Below are positions 1 to 6,199 of a DNA stretch of 8,168 bases, in pieces. The notes under the pieces were generated by a model, which saw only the letters and a list, made by a program, of their open reading frames with translations, was not told the DNA's origin and did not search any database. The stretch comes from Candidatus Bathyarchaeota archaeon (GTDB lineage Archaea; Thermoproteota; Bathyarchaeia; TCS64). Within the stretch, counting starts at the first letter, position 1. Each line of letters opens with the position of its first letter. The DNA lies in assembly GCA_030670015.1 (NCBI GenBank), contig DAOVCM010000029.1:1-8168 (forward strand). Reading direction: 5' to 3'. Position numbers and translations under genes: made by a program.

Positions 1-378
1 AAAGGGGTTGAGGATGTCCTGAGAAGGCTCAAGGCTGACGATATGAAGCTAGCGATTGCTACTAATGATCGACGTGCAGACGCTGAAGAAACCATGAAGG
101 CTGTGGGAGTGCACGACCTATTCGACACCTACGTTGGCGCGGATGATGTTGAGAACCCTAAGCCTTCACCGGAAATGATACTATTAGCGTGCGAGAGGTG
201 TGGATGCACACCTTCTGAGTCAGTCTACATAGGGGATCAAGCATCCGACCTGAGGGCTGGGAGGATGGCTGGAGTGAAGGCTGTGATCGCCGTCAGCCTA
301 GGAGCCGAGTTGGTACCTGAGCTCCAAGCTCTAGCCGACATCGTTATCAGATCTGTTGGTGATATTCGAGTAAACTGA
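1..378 (+). CDS. HAD-superfamily hydrolase, 3' part (5' end outside window)
   Basis: The frame is open from base 1 to a TGA at 376-378, so this is the C-terminal 125 residues of a longer protein; an internal ATG at 43 is not the true start. Three HAD motifs are visible. Motif II is a hydrophobic strand ending in Thr/Asn (LAIATND), motif III is the lysine in NPKPSPEM, and motif IV is the acidic YIGDQASDLRAGRMAG. Motif I (the nucleophile DxD) and the cap domain would lie upstream of the window. The NPKPxP and GDxxxDLxAGxxAG pattern is typical of the phosphoglycolate phosphatase / beta-phosphoglucomutase-like branch, which hydrolyses small phosphorylated metabolites. The substrate cannot be told from this part. 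A probable cytosolic enzyme. The next gene on the same strand starts 91 bases downstream behind its own TATA-like box, so co-transcription is uncertain. Confidence 0.85.
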   Translation, partial: KGVEDVLRRLKADDMKLAIATNDRRADAEETMKAVGVHDLFDTYVGADDVENPKPSPEMILLACERCGCTPSESVYIGDQASDLRAGRMAGVKAVIAVSLGAELVPELQALADIVIRSVGDIRVN

Positions 379-427
379 TCGTTTTCCATTGTCTGGGTTA
401 TATGCGTGTCGCCCACAAGATGAGATG

Positions 428-437
428 CTTAAAATAT
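428..437 (+). promoter_or_regulatory. TATA-like box before the NAD(P)H-hydrate repair gene
   Basis: The AT-rich run CTTAAAATAT is centred about 38 bases before the TTG start at 470. The usual archaeal spacing of about 25 bases from box to transcript start would put the 5' end near 457-460, leaving a very short leader. This is inferred from position and composition only. Confidence 0.4.
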
Positions 438-469
438 CCATTGATCCTAGTGAGGGTTGAGAGTTTACC

Positions 470-1993
470 TTGATTCTTGATGACTTCCTTTCATCCCGGG
501 AGATAAGGGCTGTGGAGATGAACGCCGATTATCTCGGGGTCTCTAGGCTCCAGCTTATGGAGAACGCAGGCCGGGCTGTGGCGGAAGCGGTTAAAGACAG
601 GTTTGAAGTGAAGACGAAAGTTGTCATTGTCTGCGGCTTGGGTGGTAACGGTGGAGACGGCTTCGTGGTTGCAAGGCACCTGGCTGGGACGGGATACTCT
701 ATCGAGGTTCTCCTTCTGGGAAAACCGGGTAACATCCGGTCGGATGAGGCCCTTGTAAACTGGAAAGCTCTGAAGAATATGAGAAGCAGCATATCAGTCC
801 GAGAGATCCACGACTCAGCGGATGTCTCTCCACTCAAGGCAGGTGTGATCATAGACGCGCTCATAGGGACAGGGGTGAAAGGCTCTCTCTCGTCTCCCTA
901 CAAGGAAATGGTACAGGCAATTAACAGCTCAGAGGGCTTCAAGATCGCCGTTGACGTACCCACAGGTGTCGAATCCGACTCAGGCAGCATTCACGGGGAG
1001 GCCGTCGCCGCTGATTTAACCCTTACTTTTCACAAGCCGAAAACTGGATTTGTGGAAGCGGGCACAAATCTCGGTCAACTGGATGTCGTATCTATAGGTA
1101 TTCCACCGGAGGCTGAGAAGTATGCCGGGCCGGGAGATGTATACCTTGCCTCGAAGCACCGCGCACCTGAGGCACACAAGGGTGATTTTGGACACCTCCT
1201 CGTGATAGGGGGGAGCGAGACCTATTCAGGCGCACCCGCGCTGACAGCTATGGGAGCATATGCCACTGGCGTAGACATTGTGTACGTGGTCGCGCCAGAA
1301 ACGGCGGCTTCGATCATAGCTGGTTTCTCCCCAAGCATCATAACGGTGAAGCTCAAGGGAACCAAGCTGTCGACGAGAAACCTTGGAAAGCTGACGCCTT
1401 TCTTGGAGACAGCGGACGCCGTTGTCATTGGGCCGGGGCTTGGGTTACACAATGAAACAGTAGAGGCTGTGAACTCAATCATGGACAAGATCGAGCTGTT
1501 GGGCATCCCTGTGCTTCTGGATGCTGACGGGTTGAAGGGGTTCGCAGATAGAAAGAGGAAAGTGGAGACGAAGGCCATCTTCACGCCTCATTCAGAGGAG
1601 TTCAAGATACTGACGGGGAGGGAGGTGAAGGGTGATTTCATGAAGAGGGGGGAAACCGTGATGAAAGAGGCGTCAAGGCTGGGAGCCACCATCCTTCTGA
1701 AGGGGCATGTCGATGTGGTTAGTGACGGTGTCCGCGTCCGTTATAACTGGACGGGTAACCCCGGGATGACTGTCGGCGGGACCGGGGATGTTCTATCCGG
1801 TGTGGCGGCGGGGTTCATGGCTATGGGTTGTTCTCCTTTCGAGGCTGCTGTCGCCGGGGCATTCGTCAACGGCGCTGCGGGAGATGCTGCTTACAGGGAA
1901 AAGGGTTACCATCTGGAGCCATCGGACCTGATAAAAAAGATTCCCAGTGTGATAGAAGACTGCTTAGCGGGCAAAATGAGAGCGATAAATTAA
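470..1993 (+). CDS. nnr: Bifunctional NAD(P)H-hydrate epimerase / ADP-dependent NAD(P)H-hydrate dehydratase
   Basis: 507 aa, the normal size for the fused enzyme. It repairs NAD(P)HX, the hydrated and damaged form of NAD(P)H: the N-terminal domain interconverts the R and S epimers and the C-terminal domain dehydrates S-NAD(P)HX using ADP. Residues 1 to about 215 are the YjeF_N Rossmann domain, with LMENAG at 29-34, the Gly-rich GLGGNGGDGF at 56-65, DALIGTG at 129-135 and DVPTGVESDSG at 162-172. Residues from about 235 are the ribokinase-like domain, with GDFGHLLVIGG at 238-248, GPGLG at 321-325, LDADGLKGF at 350-358, TPHSEEF at 372-378 and the signature NPGMTVGGTGDVLSG at 430-444, which carries the catalytic Asp440. 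The TTG start is chosen because homologues begin with the helix that includes SSREIRAVE; the first ATG (codon 17) would cut into it. Cytosolic. No frameshift or missing key residue is seen. Confidence 0.95.
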   Translation: MILDDFLSSREIRAVEMNADYLGVSRLQLMENAGRAVAEAVKDRFEVKTKVVIVCGLGGNGGDGFVVARHLAGTGYSIEVLLLGKPGNIRSDEALVNWKALKNMRSSISVREIHDSADVSPLKAGVIIDALIGTGVKGSLSSPYKEMVQAINSSEGFKIAVDVPTGVESDSGSIHGEAVAADLTLTFHKPKTGFVEAGTNLGQLDVVSIGIPPEAEKYAGPGDVYLASKHRAPEAHKGDFGHLLVIGGSETYSGAPALTAMGAYATGVDIVYVVAPETAASIIAGFSPSIITVKLKGTKLSTRNLGKLTPFLETADAVVIGPGLGLHNETVEAVNSIMDKIELLGIPVLLDADGLKGFADRKRKVETKAIFTPHSEEFKILTGREVKGDFMKRGETVMKEASRLGATILLKGHVDVVSDGVRVRYNWTGNPGMTVGGTGDVLSGVAAGFMAMGCSPFEAAVAGAFVNGAAGDAAYREKGYHLEPSDLIKKIPSVIEDCLAGKMRAIN

Positions 1994-2094
1994 GGGTTCC
2001 ATACGCGACGCTATCGAATATAACTTCTTTTCAGATGGGCTCCATGGCGGGAGCTTGTACAGCTGGCATGAGGGTCTCTGGAACCGTTTTCCTC

Positions 2095-2144
2095 CTGTCT
2101 GATTCATGAAAAGAAGAATTCGATTACGGTGTCTTCACAGACAG
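2095..2144. repeat. Inverted repeat with 7-bp arms (possible RNA hairpin)
   Basis: CTGTCTG (2095-2101) is the exact reverse complement of CAGACAG (2138-2144). Inside it, GAAGA (2113-2117) can pair with TCTTC (2132-2136). The two stems are nearly coaxial on the 3' side, with one base between them, and are separated by 11 bases on the 5' side. It lies about 100 bases after the nnr stop codon and could be part of a 3' untranslated structure. No oligo-T run follows, so it is not a classical intrinsic terminator. Confidence 0.35.
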
Positions 2145-2260
2145 TTTGACATATGAAATCTTGGATGCACGTGATCTCCAATACTCCTGCCAGCACAAGC
2201 CTCATTCACTAATGTTTCGAATAAGATTAAACCTTAATACGATTATGGATTACTGACTCA

Positions 2261-2280
2261 TTTTTCCTATTCTCTTTTTT
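2261..2280 (+). terminator. Oligo-T termination region downstream of nnr
   Basis: A T5 tract (2261-2265) and a T6 tract (2275-2280) are separated by nine pyrimidine-rich bases. Archaeal RNA polymerase often terminates on such U-rich stretches without a hairpin. The tracts lie between nnr and the next gene on the same strand, a sensible place to end the upstream transcript. This is inference only. Confidence 0.4.
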
Positions 2281-2379
2281 CATGGATTTAATCTGAAGAC
2301 GAAATACTGAGAATATGTCCAGCCAAAGGGATCTACTGGCAGGAAGTCTTTTTTAGGCTTCAGTCGAAAGGGTGTTTCT

Positions 2380-2760
2380 GTGAACATAATGGCTGGGATA
2401 GGGTTGTTGGGTTTTGATCATATCGATTTCACAGTGAAGGATCTGGATGAGGCTATAGCGTTCTACGGGAAACTGGGGTTCACGCTTGTTAGGCGGTTAG
2501 ACCACGGCGGTGAGTCTGCACAGATGTTGATCGGCTCAGAGGGAGTTATAGTGGACCTTCACCTTGCGCGGTCAACCCAGAATCCAGGCTATAATCATAT
2601 TGCCGTGTCCGTGGAGGACCTCGACTATGCAGTTGAGGAGCTCCGTAGTCATGGGATTGATGTCGATGGACCCATGATCGTTCAGGCCACAGGGAGGAAG
2701 CTTGCTACCATTCGAGACCCCAGCGGTTTCCTCATCCAACTCGTAGAATCAGAAAAATAG
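2380..2760 (+). CDS. VOC-superfamily (glyoxalase/bleomycin-resistance fold) protein
   Basis: 126 aa, the usual size for a single VOC protein made of two beta-alpha-beta-beta-beta modules. Module 1 runs from the strand around FDHIDFTVKDLDEAIAFY (residues 12-29) to GVIVDLHL (55-62). Module 2 runs from YNHIAVSVEDLDYAVEEL (71-88) to DPSGFLIQLVE (113-123). The expected metal-site positions are His14, Asp59, His73 and Gln120, where glyoxalase I and methylmalonyl-CoA epimerase normally use His, Glu or Gln, His, Glu. The substrate is unknown; it could be a lyase, epimerase, dioxygenase-like or ligand-binding protein. The GTG at 2380 sits five bases after an AAAGGGTG-like ribosome site (2367-2374); an ATG three codons later (2389) is the alternative start and would lose nothing from the fold. 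It is convergent with thyX. Cytosolic. Confidence 0.85.
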   Translation: MNIMAGIGLLGFDHIDFTVKDLDEAIAFYGKLGFTLVRRLDHGGESAQMLIGSEGVIVDLHLARSTQNPGYNHIAVSVEDLDYAVEELRSHGIDVDGPMIVQATGRKLATIRDPSGFLIQLVESEK

Positions 2761-2897
2761 ACCCCCGAATCATCTTTAGAGGTTTAATAAGCGCCCAAAA
2801 CTGTTATCAAGACATTGGTTAGGGATTTAGGTTGCTTCCTTTAATCCCATTTGGAGATTATCTAACACTCATGGTAATATTTCTCGTCTGGGTTATT

Positions 2898-3533
2898 TCA
2901 GACTTGAACGAAGCTTCGGTATCGGTCAATAACTTCCTTCATTTTGCCACATGAGAAACGTCCTTCCGGGCAATATCCAAGTTGGTAGCAGTATGGCCCG
3001 GCTCTACGAAAAAGGTTGGGCTCAACGGTCCTTACCCTGCGTAACATTTCGTCTGACAGGTTCCTTATCTCCCACTGGGCTCGGTTACAGCATCGGAGCC
3101 CGAAGAAGTGATACAGGGATCGACCGTCCATCGTCATGAGCAGGCTAGTCTCCGTTGCGTTTGGCAGGATGAATCGGGCGTCCTCCTTTGGGACCTTGGC
3201 GTCTATAAGTTTCTGGTATACTTCGCTGGAGGCCTCGATGTGGGAGGTGAATAACTCGGGGGCCTTCTCTCTGATGGTGTCAGGAACGACAGCCCTCTCT
3301 TTCAGACGGTTCACAGGTATGTATCGCTGACTTTGCTGGGAGAAGGAAGCCACACGATGGCGGACGAGCTGGTGGCTGCATGCCCTGCTGATCCCCTCGA
3401 CGGCGAAGGTGAAAGATGCATGTGGCAGCAGTTCAGAGTCTGACAGGCTTTTATTCTGTACTGCAGCCTTCAACTTTTTTATTGGCGTATGGCTGAGAAG
3501 CTCGGCTCTCAAGGGTGTCTCCTCTGCAGGCAT
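2898..3533 (-). CDS. thyX: ThyX C-terminal piece: catalytic domain
   Basis: 211 aa counted from the ATG at 3533, where homology appears to begin; the same frame stays open upstream to a TTG at 3647 but that stretch is Arg-rich and unlike ThyX. The FAD/dUMP signature RHRVASFSQQSQR is intact (about residues 58-70 from this ATG), preceded by HASFTFAVEGISRACSHQL. Downstream come EDARFILPNATET and the RSLYHFFGLR..AQWEIRNL block that carries the substrate-binding residues. The C-terminus has Cys in the pattern C-x5-C-x6-CG (GPYC..GYCPEGRFSCG), with a CC pair further upstream; a metal site is possible but unproven. Between LLSHTP and PHASF about 30 residues usual for ThyX are missing. The ATG overlaps the end of the N-terminal frame by 25 bases and lacks a clear ribosome site. 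Confidence 0.75.
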   Translation of the reverse strand: MPAEETPLRAELLSHTPIKKLKAAVQNKSLSDSELLPHASFTFAVEGISRACSHQLVRHRVASFSQQSQRYIPVNRLKERAVVPDTIREKAPELFTSHIEASSEVYQKLIDAKVPKEDARFILPNATETSLLMTMDGRSLYHFFGLRCCNRAQWEIRNLSDEMLRRVRTVEPNLFRRAGPYCYQLGYCPEGRFSCGKMKEVIDRYRSFVQV

Positions 3534-3925
3534 CCGTAAAGGGTTGGGGCGGTTCTTCGCACCGATTCCATCAGGGCCTCTACGAAGGCTCCCTTCCTCT
3601 CGCCTATGTAGTCGATAACCGTCCTCAGGTTGGAACTCAACAACCAACTCCCCTCACCAAGTCTGGTGGCATTGAAGAACCTGCAATCAAGGAGAATGTT
3701 GAGGACATCTTCCTCAGTGGCTTCCAGGACCCAGTTCAATCGATTGTGCTCCAGGATGCTGCCGTGCTGTACCTCGAGTCTTTCAACGACTTGTCTAACC
3801 TTTCCCTGGTTCTTCTTAAGGCGGTGAAACAGGGTGGAGGGCTTGGCCCCGCTGGTCGATGTCAGTATGGCGGTCGCGATGAGGGTTTCCACTCCTGGGG
3901 TGTACGAAATGAGGTCTAGTTTCAA
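3509..3925 (-). CDS. thyX: ThyX N-terminal piece: degenerate ThyX-like domain
   Basis: 138 aa as read, of which residues 1 to about 131 look native and the last seven (after the frameshift) are probably out of frame. The start is TTG at 3925, eight bases after a strong GAGGAG-type ribosome site; an in-frame TAG lies directly before it, so no earlier start exists. The segment opens like a ThyX (LISYTP at 5-10) and has a region HGSILEHNRLNWVLEA (54-69) that corresponds to the ThyX GHxSxLEHASFTFxIEG element. The catalytic loop RHRxxSxxxxSxR is absent: the matching stretch is CRFFNATRLGEG followed by SSNLR (about 81-101). By itself it should not bind FAD and dUMP normally. It is best read as the inactive first half of a two-domain ThyX, or as the partner subunit of the next piece. 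Confidence 0.65.
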   Translation of the reverse strand: MKLDLISYTPGVETLIATAILTSTSGAKPSTLFHRLKKNQGKVRQVVERLEVQHGSILEHNRLNWVLEATEEDVLNILLDCRFFNATRLGEGSWLLSSNLRTVIDYIGERKGAFVEALMESVRRTAPTLYGCLQRRHP

Positions 3926-3956
3926 CTATGCTCTCCTCTAGGGTCGGCTGTGGAAC

Positions 3957-4226
3957 TCAAACGGGAGGAAGCTCGGACTCCTTTGGCTTGGCCTTCAACT
4001 CTTTGGGAATGTTAATAGCTCGCACGACGTTGATGGAGTTGATCACGTAGATGGGTGATCCGTCTGGCTCGAATCTCTTCAGACGTTTCACGCCTCGGAG
4101 CACAAGCTTCACCTTGAGAGTGGACCCGTCGCTCAGTTTGTAGGTGTTCCAGTGCTCTTCCTCCTCCTCGAAGTCGAGGTCGACACTGCCAGCGAAGGCT
4201 TCCATCGGCATTTTTCTCAAAACCAC
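3957..4226 (-). CDS. Small acidic/basic protein of unknown function
   Basis: 89 aa from the GTG at 4226, or 84 aa from the ATG at 4211, and I do not recognise the family. The N-terminal part has an acidic run of Glu (DFEEEEEHW, about 18-26). The middle (LSDGSTLKVKLVLRGVKRLKRF, read in two halves around residues 31-52) alternates polar and hydrophobic residues as in beta strands. The C-terminal tail is Lys/Pro-rich (KELKAKPKESELPPV). There is no signal peptide, membrane helix, Cys pair or catalytic motif. An AATATACAT box at 4240-4232 lies about 26 bases before the ATG at 4211, which fits a leaderless transcript starting at or near that codon; another box near 4256 would suit the GTG. It sits between thiI (68 bases upstream) and thyX (31 bases downstream), all on the minus strand. 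The well-ordered codon use and tight spacing argue for a real gene. Confidence 0.75.
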   Translation of the reverse strand: MVLRKMPMEAFAGSVDLDFEEEEEHWNTYKLSDGSTLKVKLVLRGVKRLKRFEPDGSPIYVINSINVVRAINIPKELKAKPKESELPPV

Positions 4227-4231
4227 ACCAC

Positions 4232-4240
4232 ATGTATATT
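4232..4240 (-). promoter_or_regulatory. TATA-like box before the small unknown gene
   Basis: AATATACAT on the minus strand in the 68-base gap after thiI. Its spacing to the ATG at 4211 is about 25 bases, the normal distance from an archaeal TATA box to a transcript start. It suggests the small gene and thyX may have their own promoter in addition to read-through from thiI. Confidence 0.35.
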
Positions 4241-4294
4241 CGTTTGCCCACGGATATTAACAATTTCCCCGATTAGCCGAAGAAGGGTCAGTCA

Positions 4295-5497
4295 CTAGGA
4301 CTTTGGGTCATGCTCGATATCTATTTTTATAATTTTTTCCGCCGCTTCAATGCAGAGTGCCACTAGTTCTAGTTCCTCCTCAAGTTCATGGACGTGCTCC
4401 ATCCGAGCTCTGGTGGTTGGCTTGTTCGGCACGACGGTGCAGCCGTCCACTTTCTTCGCAGTGATGTTATAGGTTCCGATGTTCCTAGCGAAGCCCTCGA
4501 TCTCCACCTTGTCGAGACCGATGAGAGGCCGAAGAATAGGAAGATCCACTGCCTCATCGAGCACGTACAGGTTGTCGAGGGTCTGTGAAGCGACCTGGCC
4601 TAGGCTCTCCCCTGTCACTATGCCTCTGGCGTTCTGTTCAACAGCGAAGGCCGCGGCTATCCTGTACATTGAACGCTTGCAGAGTACGCAGCGATGGCTT
4701 GGTAAAGATGCCTCCATTATCCTGCTCATGACTTCCCCCATTGGGGACACGTAGAGTTCGAATCCATGTTGCGGAATGTATTCCATTAGCGCCCTGAAAG
4801 CCCTCTCAGCTCTCTCGATGTAGCTGTTACCAACATGTGGCCTCTGGTCCATTAGAAGAGGTAGAACCTCGGCGCCTCTCTTCATCATCAGCCATGTTGC
4901 AACGGGGCTATCGATGCCGCCGCTGAATAGGGATATGAGCCGCCCCTGGGATCCATATGGAAGGCCGCCAACTCCTTTGATGATCTTCGTGTACACGAAG
5001 GCATCTTTGTCTCTCGCCTCGATATACAGGGTCACATCAGGCTTAGAAAGGTTCACATGGATCCCTCTGGTGGATAGGATCTCTAGCACTGCCGAACCAA
5101 CCTTAACAGCTAGGTCATGACTCGAATAGGGGTGTTCCCCCACTACCCTGGGTCTCACAGCGAAGGACTGACCGTCTCCTATGCGTTCAGAAGCGACTTC
5201 GACAACTAACTTCAGAACAGAGTCGATGTCTGACTGCGTCCTTAGAGATGGCATCACGGAGACCACGCCGAAGACTTGTGCCACATACGTGGCGGCTTCA
5301 TGTGTAGCGCCTTCGATGTAGAGTCTTCCGAACCTTCGTAGAACACGGCTTCCCTGGAACTCTTCTCTTATCAAGGTCTCCCTGATCTGCTTTGCCAGAA
5401 GAGCTTCAAGTCGGCTTCTCACCTTCGGACTCTTCAGGGCGATCTCGCCGTACGCCACTAAGATGGTCTCCAAGTGTCTCGACCCTGAAGCGATCAC
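4295..5497 (-). CDS. thiI: tRNA 4-thiouridine synthase ThiI (no rhodanese domain)
   Basis: 400 aa. ThiI adenylates U8 of tRNA and directs sulfur transfer to make 4-thiouridine; in some organisms it also supplies sulfur for thiamine thiazole. The order is an N-terminal ferredoxin-like region (about 10-80), THUMP domain (about 80-180) and PP-loop ATP pyrophosphatase domain (about 185-390). The PP-loop is SGGIDS at 192-197. Other family marks are CVLCKRSMYRI at 270-280 and VTGESLGQVASQTLDNL at 294-310. Cys270 and Cys273 form the CXXC that is required in the methanogen enzyme, and Cys353 (DGCTVVPNKPT) sits where E. coli ThiI has Cys344. The rhodanese domain of E. coli ThiI is absent, as is usual in archaea. 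The GTG at 5497 is the chosen start; the TTG at codon 9 is a possible alternative close to where the fold begins. It shares a short divergent promoter region with hsp20. Stop is TAG. Confidence 0.93.
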   Translation of the reverse strand: MIASGSRHLETILVAYGEIALKSPKVRSRLEALLAKQIRETLIREEFQGSRVLRRFGRLYIEGATHEAATYVAQVFGVVSVMPSLRTQSDIDSVLKLVVEVASERIGDGQSFAVRPRVVGEHPYSSHDLAVKVGSAVLEILSTRGIHVNLSKPDVTLYIEARDKDAFVYTKIIKGVGGLPYGSQGRLISLFSGGIDSPVATWLMMKRGAEVLPLLMDQRPHVGNSYIERAERAFRALMEYIPQHGFELYVSPMGEVMSRIMEASLPSHRCVLCKRSMYRIAAAFAVEQNARGIVTGESLGQVASQTLDNLYVLDEAVDLPILRPLIGLDKVEIEGFARNIGTYNITAKKVDGCTVVPNKPTTRARMEHVHELEEELELVALCIEAAEKIIKIDIEHDPKS

Positions 5498-5535
5498 AGG
5501 AAGAGCGCTCTTAAGGTGTTCGATTGTGCTGCGAA

Positions 5536-5546
5536 CCTTTAAGTTA
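5536..5546. promoter_or_regulatory. Shared TATA-like element between thiI and hsp20
   Basis: The 80-base divergent gap contains CCTTTAAGTTA, whose core is nearly the same on both strands. It lies about 37 bases before the hsp20 ATG and about 41 bases before the thiI GTG, so one element could serve either direction. A second AT-rich site, CCTTAAGA on the minus strand near 5517-5510, is too close to the thiI start to be its TATA box. Confidence 0.4.
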
Positions 5547-5577
5547 CACCCTTCAATTTACAGGTTGGATGTGAAAA

Positions 5578-6171
5578 ATGTCATCTTTCTGGGACGACTG
5601 GTTCAAGAGGTTCAGGGATCGTCGTGGCTTCTTCTTCCCTGAGATAGATAGGATGATCGAGGAGATGGAGAAGGAGATGACGGAGAGCTTCAGTGAGATG
5701 GAGAACTTCGTTCCCCGGGACATGGTCAGGGTCAGGCGTCTTCCTGATGGCTCAGTGAAACGGGAATACGGTCCCTTTATCTACGGATACTCCGTTAAGA
5801 TTGGCCCGGATGGTAAGCCGATTATAAGGGAGTTCGGCAACATAAAGCCCGGTTTGGGTGGAGAGGGGCGACCACCCCTCGACCTTAAGGACCAGAGGGA
5901 ACCCCTAATTGACATCGTCGATGAAGACGATAACATTAAGGTTGTCGCGGAGCTCCCGGGGGTAAACAAAGAGGACATCAGCCTCTACCTCACAGAGAAT
6001 AGCCTTACGATCGATGTGAATACACCTGAAAGGAGATACCACAAAGAATTGGAGCTACCAGTTGAGATCGAGGAGGCCTCGGCTAGATCGAGATTCTTCA
6101 ACGGTGTGCTGGAGACAACCATGACCAAGAAGAAGCCTAGGGGGAAGGGAACGCCCATCAAGATCGAGTGA
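5578..6171 (+). CDS. hsp20: Small heat-shock protein, Hsp20/alpha-crystallin family
   Basis: 197 aa. It is an ATP-independent chaperone that holds unfolding proteins, usually as a large oligomer in the cytosol. The N-terminal 100 residues hold an aromatic and charged segment (SSFWDDWFKRFRDRRG), a predicted helix rich in Glu and Met (about 21-44), and the archaeal-type region GPFIYGYSVKIGPDGKP followed by REFGNIKP (65-91). The alpha-crystallin domain starts near PLIDIVDEDDNIKVVAELPGV (109-129) and contains the closing FNGVLE motif (174-179). The C-terminal tail ends in PIKIE, which supplies the IxI motif (Ile194, Ile196) that docks on neighbouring subunits. The ATG at 5578 follows a weak AGGTTGGATGTG leader. 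It is convergent with the HtpX-like gene, whose stop lies 26 bases beyond this stop. Confidence 0.93.
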   Translation: MSSFWDDWFKRFRDRRGFFFPEIDRMIEEMEKEMTESFSEMENFVPRDMVRVRRLPDGSVKREYGPFIYGYSVKIGPDGKPIIREFGNIKPGLGGEGRPPLDLKDQREPLIDIVDEDDNIKVVAELPGVNKEDISLYLTENSLTIDVNTPERRYHKELELPVEIEEASARSRFFNGVLETTMTKKKPRGKGTPIKIE

Positions 6172-6178
6172 CTTCCTC

Positions 6179-6199
6179 AACCTCGGATAAATCGAGGTT
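6179..6199. terminator. Hairpin between the convergent hsp20 and HtpX-like genes
   Basis: AACCTCG (6179-6185) and CGAGGTT (6193-6199) form a perfect 7-bp stem with a 7-base loop. The element begins eight bases after the hsp20 stop and overlaps the stop codon of the opposing gene (6198-6200). No oligo-T run follows on either strand, so a role in termination or 3'-end protection of both transcripts is only suggested by position. Confidence 0.4.

Larger units (their letters stand above)
1994..2379. other. Gene-free interval between nnr and the VOC gene
   Basis: This is 386 bases without a credible protein gene; the short reading frame entering from 1828 is a shadow of nnr. It contains an inverted repeat (2095-2144), a TTAAACCTTAATAC AT-rich element (about 2226-2239), two oligo-T tracts (2261-2280) and a T-rich element at 2348-2356 that could serve as the promoter box for the next gene. 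I see no tRNA and no convincing C/D- or H/ACA-type RNA. Confidence 0.6.
2898..3925 (-). pseudogene. thyX: Flavin-dependent thymidylate synthase, interrupted by a -1 frameshift
   Basis: ThyX makes dTMP from dUMP with methylene-tetrahydrofolate and FAD/NADPH. Two overlapping minus-strand frames together make one protein of about 342 aa. The first runs from the TTG at 3925 and stops at 3509. The second carries the ThyX signature and ends at the TGA at 2898-2900. The natural join is at 3534-3536, where Thr-Leu-Tyr-Gly of frame one would continue into Met-Pro-Ala-Glu-Glu of frame two if one base (for example a third G in the GG at 3535-3534) were restored. No canonical slippery heptamer is present. 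It may therefore be a recent mutation, an assembly or sequencing error, or a split gene. It is the last gene of the thiI, small protein, thyX cluster, 31 bases after the previous stop. Since no thyA is visible here, whether the cell depends on this gene cannot be judged. Confidence 0.75.

Noticed and set aside
1828..2109. A 93-codon plus-strand frame overlapping the end of nnr
   Set aside because: It overlaps the conserved C-terminal part of nnr in another frame, is Cys/Arg/Gly-rich, and resembles no family.
3509..3560. Programmed -1 ribosomal frameshifting in thyX
   Set aside because: In the N-terminal frame the codons at the junction are ACC CTT TAC; shifting back gives CCT TTA, which the same tRNAs would pair with poorly. 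No X-XXY-YYZ heptamer and no clear downstream hairpin were seen.
3515..3919. A 134-codon plus-strand frame opposite thyX
   Set aside because: It mirrors the thyX N-terminal region on the other strand; the minus-strand reading has ThyX landmarks and this one has none.
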